Assembly: GCA_016296655.1 (NCBI GenBank)
Contig: JAEDIW010000035.1
Location: 1-28,782 of the forward strand
DNA from: Treponema sp.
GTDB taxonomy: Bacteria; Spirochaetota; Spirochaetia; Treponematales; Treponemataceae
Direction: 5' to 3'
DNA: 28,782 nucleotides
How positions within the stretch are numbered: position 1 is the first letter of the stretch; each line of letters begins with the position of its first letter. Of the stretch, positions 23,314 through 28,782 are shown piece by piece. The notes under the pieces were generated by a model that was given only the letters and a program-made list of their open reading frames with translations, ran no database searches and was not told the DNA's origin. The position numbers were made by a program, and so were the translations under genes.

Positions 23314-23877
23314 CTAGAAAATATAGAACTGCCCGTTTGCCTTGTCAGTTTCATTTTTTTCTTCTGCATCAGCATCCTGATTTTCTGGAACAGACTCTGG
23401 CTGAACATTTTCTGGTTCTGAATAATCCGAAAGTAATGTTTCCTGGGACTGAAGATTTGAAACGGACGGTGCATTTTCAGCAGAAGGCTGAACTTCTGCC
23501 TGAGAAACAGAATTTACTGCTGTTACGGCAGGTTCTTCTGCATTTTGAAAAATTTCTGTCTGGACTGATGTCTGCTGCTCTACCTGATTTTGTACCTGAG
23601 CAGAATCAAAACCCATGTTTTGCCCTGTAAGAGCGGCTGCCTTTAAAACTGTATTTTCTACAGAGTTCAGCCGCTCCAAAGCTTTTAAAATACCTTCCTC
23701 AATCTTGTTTTGATCAGATGCAAAAGCCGAAAGTTGCTCCGTTTTCTGGGAAAGTGCTTTTGTGAGCTCTGAACAACGAGTGCGCAGAGCATCATTTTCC
23801 TGATTCAGCTGTGCAATTTTCTGCACGGCACTTTCAACTTTTTCCTGTAAAAGCAAAACTTGATCGAGAGAAACCAT
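23314..23877 (-). CDS. Coiled-coil protein, possible ZapB-like
   Basis: 187-residue protein with a long coiled coil in the first third (about 1-75: heptad pattern in LLLQEKVESAVQKIAQLNQENDALRTRCSELTKALSQKTEQL), followed by a Gln-, Ser-, Glu- and Pro-rich low-complexity tail (about 95-187). No catalytic domain. The N-terminal segment resembles ZapB-type septal coiled coils, and the neighbouring zapA supports a division role, but the identification is weak. It starts 3 bp after rplT, so it is probably in the same operon. No signal peptide. Confidence 0.65.
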   Translation of the reverse strand: MVSLDQVLLLQEKVESAVQKIAQLNQENDALRTRCSELTKALSQKTEQLSAFASDQNKIEEGILKALERLNSVENTVLKAAALTGQNMGFDSAQVQNQVEQQTSVQTEIFQNAEEPAVTAVNSVSQAEVQPSAENAPSVSNLQSQETLLSDYSEPENVQPESVPENQDADAEEKNETDKANGQFYIF

Positions 23878-23880
23878 TTT

Positions 23881-24240
23881 TTATGCCTGCAATGCCTTCT
23901 TAGCTGCTTCTACAACAGCCTTGAATGCTACTGGATCTTCGATTGCCATATTTGACAATGCCTTGCGGTTAAGCAAAATACCAGCTTTATTCAATCCGTC
24001 GATAAAACGTGAATAAGTCAAACCTTCATCACGAACTGCAGCATTAATACGTGCAATCCACAGCTGGCGGAAGTTGCCTTTTTTGTCACGACGATCTGTA
24101 TAAGCATGATTTAATGCCTTTACAACAGCATCTTTAGCTGCTTTAAAGTTTGTTGCGCGGCGTCCCTTAAAACCACTTGCGAGTTTAAGAATCTTTACGC
24201 GGCGGTTCTTTCTTTTTGTTCCGTCTATTGCTCTTGACAT
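23881..24240 (-). CDS. rplT: 50S ribosomal protein L20
   Basis: 119-residue ribosomal protein L20, needed early in large-subunit assembly. It has the very basic N-terminus (MSRAIDGTKRKNRRVKILKLASGFKGRRATNFKAAKDAV), the helical region ALNHAYTDRRDKKGNFRQLWIARINAAVRDEG and the C-terminal zone GILLNRKALSNMAIEDPVAFKAVVEAAKKA, as in all bacterial L20 proteins. GAGGTG precedes the ATG. Third gene of the conserved infC-rpmI-rplT order. In other bacteria L20 represses this operon through a leader RNA; whether it does so here is not shown. Confidence 0.97.
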   Translation of the reverse strand: MSRAIDGTKRKNRRVKILKLASGFKGRRATNFKAAKDAVVKALNHAYTDRRDKKGNFRQLWIARINAAVRDEGLTYSRFIDGLNKAGILLNRKALSNMAIEDPVAFKAVVEAAKKALQA

Positions 24241-24253
24241 TTTCTACACCTCA

Positions 24254-24454
24254 TTAACCGTAAGGCAACATCTGCTTACGAACTTTTCTTGCATCTGCTT
24301 CAGCAAGAATTCCTGCTGCACGCAACTGTCTCTTGCGTTTTGGAGAACGCTTTGTCAAAATATGACGAAGGTTCATTTTCTTGTACTTTACTTTTCCAGT
24401 ACCTGTGAGTGAAAACCGTTTAGCACCGGCTTTCTTTGTCTTCATCTTAGGCAT
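24254..24454 (-). CDS. rpmI: 50S ribosomal protein L35
   Basis: 66-residue L35: MPKMKTKKAGAKRFSLTGTGKVKYKK at the N-terminus, then LRHILTKRSPKRKRQLR and the C-terminal KVRKQMLPYG are all characteristic. GAGG lies upstream of the ATG. It sits 14 bp after infC and 13 bp before rplT. Confidence 0.97.
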   Translation of the reverse strand: MPKMKTKKAGAKRFSLTGTGKVKYKKMNLRHILTKRSPKRKRQLRAAGILAEADARKVRKQMLPYG

Positions 24455-24468
24455 TTCGTTTACCTCAA

Positions 24469-24990
24469 TTAATTTTTGGCTTTTCCTGAAATTGTCATTG
24501 ACATAAAGCGGCCTTCCATTGCAGCCGGCTTTTCAACAACATACGCTGAAGTAAGCCTGTTCAAAACTTCTTTCAGGACATCAAATCCGAGTTCCGTATG
24601 GGCAAGTTCGCGTCCGCGGAAACGGATTGTAACTTTGACCTTATTTCCCTCGTCCAGAAATTCCTGTATATGTTTGACTTTCGTATCAAGGTCTCCTGTT
24701 CCGATTTTCGGCTGCATGCGGATTTCCTTGATTTTCAATACTTTCTGGTTTTTCTTGGAGTCACGGAGCTTTTTCTCCTGTTCAAACCTGTATTTGCCAA
24801 AATTAAGTATTTTACAAACCGGCGGATTAGCCGTTGGAGCAACTTCTACAAGGTCAAGATCTTTTTCTTTTGCCATTCTGAGTGCTTCCAATGTAGGTAC
24901 AATCCCTTTCTGGTTGCCCTCATCATCAATCAATCTGACCTCTCGTATACGGATCATTTCGTTAACCCGCAATCCCTTATTGTCTGCCAA
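24469..24990 (-). CDS. infC: Translation initiation factor IF-3
   Basis: 173-residue IF-3, which binds the 30S subunit and checks start-codon and initiator-tRNA pairing. The N-terminal domain begins ADNKGLRVNEMIRIREVRLID, followed by the IVPTLEALRMAKEKDLDLVEVAPTANPPVCKILNFGKYRFEQEKK linker region, and the C-terminal domain has KEIRMQPKIGTGDLDTKVKHIQEFLDEGNKVKVTIRFRGRE. The start codon is TTG 24990, preceded by GAGGAGG only 4 nt away; an in-frame ATG occurs at residue 12 but would cut the conserved N-terminus. In E. coli the start is AUU and IF-3 represses itself through it; TTG is not among the codons IF-3 rejects strongly, so that loop may be weaker here. First gene of the operon. Confidence 0.96.
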   Translation of the reverse strand: MADNKGLRVNEMIRIREVRLIDDEGNQKGIVPTLEALRMAKEKDLDLVEVAPTANPPVCKILNFGKYRFEQEKKLRDSKKNQKVLKIKEIRMQPKIGTGDLDTKVKHIQEFLDEGNKVKVTIRFRGRELAHTELGFDVLKEVLNRLTSAYVVEKPAAMEGRFMSMTISGKAKN

Positions 24991-25058
24991 CTATCCTCCT
25001 CAGTGCTTTGCACACTTCTTTATGCGTTTGTAAAACACACATATATAGCGTAGTTTTT
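24991..25058 (-). promoter_or_regulatory. infC operon leader with hairpins
   Basis: About 60 nt between the predicted transcription start and the infC start codon. It can form a hairpin from TATGTGT and ACGCATA (about 25019-25042, with one G-U pair) and a smaller GTGC/GCAC hairpin near 25005-25015, just before GAGGAGG. This could be a site for ribosomal protein feedback, but no match to a known L20 leader was recognised. Confidence 0.35.
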
Positions 25059-25088
25059 ACTATATCAGAAAATCAGACAACGTGTAAA
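25059..25088 (-). promoter_or_regulatory. infC: Promoter of infC operon
   Basis: On the minus strand, TTTACA (25088-25083), an 18-nt spacer and TATAGT (25064-25059). Divergent from the membrane-protein gene at 25336. Confidence 0.55.
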
Positions 25089-25137
25089 GTCTGATTGTAT
25101 GCGACTTAAGATAAATTTTTAAGAATTTTTTATTATT

Positions 25138-25243
25138 GGCGTTTCCGGCATAAATGCCGGTCAGGCTTTCCGCAGTTCGCCGTCTTGCGCGGCTCATCCA
25201 CTCGCTTTCGCTCGGGACTAAAGCTGCTCCAATCCTTAACGCC
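25138..25243. repeat. GC-rich structured island (repeat-like)
   Basis: A GC-rich stretch inside AT-rich DNA between the divergent infC operon and a membrane-protein gene. GGCGTT (25138-25143) pairs with AACGCC (25238-25243) as an outer stem. Inside, CCGGCAT (25145-25151) and ATGCCGG (25154-25160) form a perfect 7-bp hairpin, and CCGC/GCGG pairs further on. The minus-strand sequence of 27085-27190 has a similar layout and a shared segment near its end, so these may be two diverged copies of one repeat. No coding function is supported. The remainder of 24991-25335 is AT-rich and holds the two divergent promoters. Confidence 0.6.
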
Positions 25244-25335
25244 TGGCATATTCCATAAAATTCAGCAGAAAAAGCCTGCATAAACTGCAATTTTTGATTT
25301 AATTTTAATAAAATCTTGCAGTTGGAGTGTTGTTT

Positions 25336-25986
25336 GTGATAAAAGAATGTATGTATTTTTTTCTATTTATTGCATTGCCTGGAATTCTTTTGATTCCATC
25401 TGTTTTGAAAAAATCTTGTAAGGAACTGGTATTTCCTTGTTCTATCGGCTTTCTTTTTGGAGCTTTGACCTGCATGTTCAATGCTTTTTTTGTTTTTTCT
25501 ACTCACTGTTCTGAATTTAATTTTAGGGAAATTTTTTTAAGGATTCTTGTTTTTGAATATTTGATTCCGCTGGTTGCATTAGCAGCAGTTTTTTTTATTG
25601 TTTCAAAAGGCAATCTTGCTTTACGTATAAAGTCTTTTTTGCCTTGCTGGACTGCTTTTTTTGCTGTAACAGTTCCGTATTTTACACTTGCCGGAAAATA
25701 TGATTTTTCCTTTTTTGAGCTTTTTGCAAAGCCTGTGCTTGTTGCCGTATTTTTGCTTGCATCGAATGCCTGTATTCAGCTGCTTTTTGAAGATTTTTTC
25801 AATAAAACAAAAAAATACTTTAGAATTTTTGAAAAAGCTGCCCTGTTTGCCGCAGTTTTGATTTGTTCGGCTGCAGTTCAGGCTTTGTGGTTTTATGGAA
25901 TGCCTTTTTGGGTATGGTTTTCTCTTTTTGCAGTATTTACCGCAGCTTCATTTTACTGTGTCGTAAAATCCCACACATGGATTTGA
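25336..25986 (+). CDS. Unknown multi-pass membrane protein
   Basis: 216 residues, mostly hydrophobic, with about six membrane segments (roughly 5-20, 28-50, 66-88, 99-118, 125-150 and 170-212). No motif was recognised and no family can be named. The Phe content is high. GTG 25336 is chosen because GGAG at 25324-25327 lies 8 nt upstream; the frame is open from a GTG at 25327 that overlaps this site, and ATG 25351 is another option. The threonine-aldolase-like gene follows after 41 bp on the same strand. Confidence 0.65.
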   Translation: MIKECMYFFLFIALPGILLIPSVLKKSCKELVFPCSIGFLFGALTCMFNAFFVFSTHCSEFNFREIFLRILVFEYLIPLVALAAVFFIVSKGNLALRIKSFLPCWTAFFAVTVPYFTLAGKYDFSFFELFAKPVLVAVFLLASNACIQLLFEDFFNKTKKYFRIFEKAALFAAVLICSAAVQALWFYGMPFWVWFSLFAVFTAASFYCVVKSHTWI

Positions 25987-26027
25987 TTCTGCGAAAACTG
26001 AAAATTTGATAATACATTGGAGGATTT

Positions 26028-27053
26028 ATGATTTCTTTTGAAAGTGATTATATTGAAGGTGCGCACGAAGAAATTTTGAAACGCCTGACAGAAACTAATA
26101 TGGAACAGCTTTCTGGTTATGGAGCTGATAAATATTGTGAAAGCGCAAAGGCAAAAATAAAAGCTGCCTGTAAATGTCCTGAAGCTGACGTTTGGTTTAT
26201 TACCGGAGGAACACAGACAAATCAGCTTATAATTGATTCTGTACTTGAACCTTTTGAAGGAGTTGTTGCTTCTGTTACAGGTCATGTTGCCTTGCACGAA
26301 GCTGGCGCAATTGAATATACAGGGCATAAAGTTCTTACTGTTCCAGGACACAATGGAAAACTTTATGCTGATGAATTGGAAAAATATATTGCTGATTATT
26401 ATGCGGATGGAAATTATGAGCACATGGTTTTTCCAGGAATGATTTATATTTCATTTCCAACAGAATATGGAACTCTCTATTCTAAGAAAGAATTGACTGA
26501 CATTCATAATGTTGCGGAAAAATATAAAATTCCGCTGTTTGTTGACGGTGCCAGACTTGGTTACGGACTTATGAGCAATGAATGTGAAATTACATTGCCT
26601 GAGCTTGCAGAGCTTTGTGAAATTTTCTACATTGGCGGAACAAAGGTTGGTGCGCTTTGTGGTGAAGCGGTTGTTTTTACAAAGAAAAATACACCTAAGC
26701 ATTTTTTGAATCTTGTAAAAAAACATGGAGCTTTGCTTGCAAAAGGACGTCTGCTTGGCATTCAGTTTGATACGCTTTTTACGGATGACCTTTATTTTAA
26801 GATTAGCTCTCATGCAATAAAAATGGCAGAACAGGTGAAAAAACTTTTTGCTGATAAAGGTTATAAATTTTTTCTTGATTCTCCAACGAATCAAATTTTC
26901 ATTGTTCTTGAAAATTCAAGACTTGAAGAATTAAAGAAAGATGTAAGTTTTGGTTTTTGGGAAAAATATGATGAAACACACACAGTTGTTAGAATTGCAA
27001 CCAGCTGGGCTACTAAGCCAGAATCTGTAAAAAAACTTGCCGATTTGTTGTAA
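26028..27053 (+). CDS. Threonine-aldolase-like PLP enzyme
   Basis: 341-residue PLP-dependent enzyme of the threonine aldolase family (aromatic amino acid beta-eliminating lyase superfamily), which cleaves L-threonine or allo-threonine to glycine and acetaldehyde. Seen: ITGGTQTNQLIIDSVL, the His in TGHVALHEAGA that stacks on PLP, VDGARLGYGL with D173 and R176, and IGGTKVGALCGEAVVF with the Schiff-base Lys206. Length matches low-specificity threonine aldolases. GGAGG lies 5 nt before the ATG, and a weak TTGATT/GATAAT promoter may lie in the 41-bp gap. Exact substrate, and whether it is an aldolase or a related lyase, is not decided by sequence. It is convergent with gntP across a terminator. 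Confidence 0.88.
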   Translation: MISFESDYIEGAHEEILKRLTETNMEQLSGYGADKYCESAKAKIKAACKCPEADVWFITGGTQTNQLIIDSVLEPFEGVVASVTGHVALHEAGAIEYTGHKVLTVPGHNGKLYADELEKYIADYYADGNYEHMVFPGMIYISFPTEYGTLYSKKELTDIHNVAEKYKIPLFVDGARLGYGLMSNECEITLPELAELCEIFYIGGTKVGALCGEAVVFTKKNTPKHFLNLVKKHGALLAKGRLLGIQFDTLFTDDLYFKISSHAIKMAEQVKKLFADKGYKFFLDSPTNQIFIVLENSRLEELKKDVSFGFWEKYDETHTVVRIATSWATKPESVKKLADLL

Positions 27054-27084
27054 AAAAAGTATTGGTTTTGGAAAAACACAGAAG

Positions 27085-27190
27085 TTTTGACCAATGCGCT
27101 GGCTAAGGCATGGAGAAGCGGCTTGCCGTTGTTCGCTGCGCAGCAGGAACAATGAAGCGAAAGCGGAACTTCGGAACGCCGTTTGCCGAA
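27085..27190. repeat. GC-rich structured island downstream of aldolase
   Basis: GTTGTTC (27128-27134) pairs with GAACAAT (27148-27154) around a GC-rich loop with CTGCGCAG, followed by GAAGCGAAAGCGG and AACTTCGGAACG. Read on the minus strand it contains a CTCCAT..CCTTA segment like the CTCCAAT..CCTTA of 25138-25243. Its base content differs sharply from its neighbours. It may be a diverged copy of the same repeat. No gene is seen. Confidence 0.45.
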
Positions 27191-27211
27191 AAAATGCAGC
27201 CCCTGCAAAAA

Positions 27212-27246
27212 AAAAATCCCTGAACGGAAAATGTCCAGGGATTTTT
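27212..27246. terminator. Bidirectional terminator between aldolase and gntP
   Basis: AAAAATCCCTG (27212-27222) pairs perfectly with CAGGGATTTTT (27236-27246), giving an 11-bp stem with a T-run on either strand. It lies between two convergent genes and should end both transcripts. Confidence 0.9.
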
Positions 27247-27288
27247 GCTTTATACAAAGCCTGAATTAAATCTGAATTAAATCAAAAT

Positions 27289-28662
27289 TTAAATCATGAA
27301 CAGAGAAAGTATCCAAATGAAGATTATGCCTACGACACCCATGACAAGTGTGTTAAGTGTATGGGTTTTGTAACCATCTTCTGCTTTGAGGTTTCCGAAG
27401 TTTGTAACAACCCAGAAGTAACTGTCATTTGCGTGTGAAACTGTCATTGCACCTGCTCCGATTGCAAGAACTGTAAGGACACCTGCCATTGGGGAAGTAA
27501 GTCCAAGAACTGCCATCATTGAAGAGCTTTCTGCAATGCTTCCCATGATTCCTGCAGTTGTAGTAATGGCGACTGTTGAAGAGCCTTGTGCAGATTTGAT
27601 GATTGCTGCAATAAGGAATGGGAAGAAAATTCCTACAGTTGAAAGGACTGCTGCGTGTTCTTTCATGTAGCCGACAAAGCCTGCATTTGCAATTACTTTG
27701 CCAAGAACGCCGCCGGCAGCTGTGACAAACAGAATTGGACCTACAACTTTAAGACATTCATTTGTAATTTCGTAGAAATCTTTTGTTTTTCCAGCTTTTA
27801 CAAGGAGAATTATTGCGAACAGCAGACCGATTGTAAGGGCGATGATTGGTGTTCCGATGAAAGCCATGATTTTGCCAAGGTTTCCGCCCCATTTGAGAAC
27901 TGATGAAACAGAACCCATTGCCATTGCTATAATAGGAAGAATTATCGGGCTTAATGCAAGTGCGCCGTTTGGAAGTTCGCCGAAGCTCTTGAGCAGTTCG
28001 TCATAGCTCTGACCACTTGATTCTCCAACGTCTTCGCTTGATTTTACTTTTTTGCCGACTGCATTTGCAAAGAAATAGGCTGCAATAAGACAAGGAATTG
28101 AAACAACTGCACCCATTCCGATAACTGCAAGGAGGTTTGTGCCTACGCCAAGAGTTCCTGCTGCTGCAATTGGACCTGGTGTCGGCGGAATGAATACATG
28201 TGAAACGTAAAGACCTGCAGAAAGGGCAACTGTCATGGCAACGCTTGAATACTTTGTTTTCTGCTGGAGTGCTTTGCGGATTGGGTCAAGGATTACAAAG
28301 CCTGAGTCGCAGAATACAGGGATTGAAACTACCCATCCCATGATTTCTACGGCAAGTTCAGGATGCTTTTTACCGACAATGCGGACAACCATTTCTGCAA
28401 GCTTTAATGCAGCGCCTGTTTTTTCCAGAATGGAGCCGATAAGCGCACCAAGAATGATTACAATACCGATGCTTGTGAATGTACCGCTGAAACCAGAACC
28501 GATTGTACCTGGAATGTCTTTGAGCGGAAGTCCAACAACGATTGCAAGAATGAGAGAAATTCCCATAATTGCAAGGAATGGGTGAATCTTGAATTTTGAG
28601 ATTGCGATAATCATAACTGCTACGGCAATTACAAATGTAACAATCAAACCAACGCCTGTCAT
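27289..28662 (-). CDS. GntP-family gluconate/organic acid permease
   Basis: 457-residue inner-membrane permease of the GntP family, importing gluconate or a related organic acid by proton symport. About twelve to fourteen membrane segments. Family features: SKFKIHPFLAIMGISLILAIVVGLPLKDI, SGFSGTFTSIGIVIILGALIG, WVVSIPVFCDSGFVILDPIRKAL, HVFIPPTPGPIAAAGTLGV and the C-terminal AIGAGAMTVSHANDSYFWVVTNF. The substrate may differ from gluconate. The start is ATG 28662 with GGGAGG 4 nt upstream; the frame is open from an ATG at 28674, but the ribosome site lies within that extension. Its leader is a hairpin array shared with tatP. The gene ends at the bidirectional terminator. Confidence 0.92.
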   Translation of the reverse strand: MTGVGLIVTFVIAVAVMIIAISKFKIHPFLAIMGISLILAIVVGLPLKDIPGTIGSGFSGTFTSIGIVIILGALIGSILEKTGAALKLAEMVVRIVGKKHPELAVEIMGWVVSIPVFCDSGFVILDPIRKALQQKTKYSSVAMTVALSAGLYVSHVFIPPTPGPIAAAGTLGVGTNLLAVIGMGAVVSIPCLIAAYFFANAVGKKVKSSEDVGESSGQSYDELLKSFGELPNGALALSPIILPIIAMAMGSVSSVLKWGGNLGKIMAFIGTPIIALTIGLLFAIILLVKAGKTKDFYEITNECLKVVGPILFVTAAGGVLGKVIANAGFVGYMKEHAAVLSTVGIFFPFLIAAIIKSAQGSSTVAITTTAGIMGSIAESSSMMAVLGLTSPMAGVLTVLAIGAGAMTVSHANDSYFWVVTNFGNLKAEDGYKTHTLNTLVMGVVGIIFIWILSLFMI

Positions 28663-28672
28663 AAAGCCTCCC

Positions 28673-28782
28673 ATAAAAAGTCAAGAAGATTGTTTCAACA
28701 ATCGATTGACTTTTTACGCTGTTCCGCAATGTAATGAGGAACAGCAGTTCAATAATAAGTTTGCAACGCAAACTTCAGGTAA
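28673..28782 (-). repeat. Hairpin-cassette leader of gntP (locus 3, partial)
   Basis: Read on the minus strand: AAGTTTGC/GCAAACTT (28775-28757), GCTGTTCC/GGAACAGC (28745-28718), then GTAAAAAGTCAA/TTGACTTTTTAT (28717-28673), ending next to GGGAGG. Order, linkers and loops match unit 2 of the tatP leader, with one difference in the loop (TTGC for TTAC) and no 72-bp insert. It continues past the window edge; the first bases on this strand (TTACCTG) match the end of the first stem of that unit (TTACCAA). The promoter is outside the window. Confidence 0.85.

Noticed and set aside
24476..25053. Plus-strand reading frames over infC
   Set aside because: These are shadows of the highly conserved infC gene on the minus strand.

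Overview
The window most likely comes from a host-associated treponeme (Spirochaetota, Treponema). Support: an archaeal-type class I lysyl-tRNA synthetase; a tatT-tatP-tatQM TRAP transporter set as known in T. pallidum; a four-gene BMP-type ABC importer like the treponemal riboflavin (rfu) and purine nucleoside (pnr) importers; two adjacent methyl-accepting chemotaxis proteins; and AT-rich, spirochaete-like coding sequence. The genus is an inference from gene content, not a database match.

Layout. 1-352 holds tandem hairpin repeats. 353-3741 (+) carries a small LapA-like membrane protein, a SPOR-domain protein and lysS. 3742-4204 is non-coding, with a near-palindromic MITE-like or terminator element. 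4205-8245 (+) encodes two chemoreceptors; the second overlaps, tail to tail, the end of the ABC importer operon. 8199-12583 (-) is that operon (binding lipoprotein, double ATPase, two permeases), with ATGA junctions between the last three genes. 12765-13472 (+) is a TtcA-like tRNA thiolation enzyme. 13546-14376 (-) is a short-chain dehydrogenase. 14520-20169 (+) is the TRAP cluster plus a GH3 lipoprotein, split between tatT and tatP by about 450 bp of hairpin cassettes. 20277-22463 (+) has an RNA m5C methyltransferase and a GAF/HD-GYP protein. 22531-24990 (-) is infC-rpmI-rplT followed by a coiled-coil protein, ZapA and a UPF0178 protein. 25336-27053 (+) has an unknown membrane protein and a threonine-aldolase-like enzyme. 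27289-28662 (-) is a GntP-type permease.

The most unusual feature is a family of modular hairpin cassettes. They occur upstream of the first gene (1-156), between tatT and tatP (15569-15943) and upstream of gntP on the other strand (28673-28782). The tatP and gntP copies end in the same 12-bp-arm hairpin followed directly by the GGGAGG ribosome binding site and, 4 nt later, the start codon. Between copies the stem arms differ in sequence but stay complementary, while loops and linkers are conserved; this points to selection on structure. One 72-bp two-hairpin unit is present in the tatP leader and exactly absent from the gntP leader, so an occupied and an empty site can both be read here. Together they suggest a shared RNA-level control of two transporter genes, or a mobile structured repeat that has been co-opted.

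A second pattern is the position of promoters. For the BMP lipoprotein, SDR and tatT genes, and more weakly ttcA, a sigma70-like promoter lies so close to the ATG that transcription would start at or within about 2 nt of it, and none has a Shine-Dalgarno sequence. These look like leaderless mRNAs. Most other genes in the window have clear AGGAG- or GAGG-type sites.
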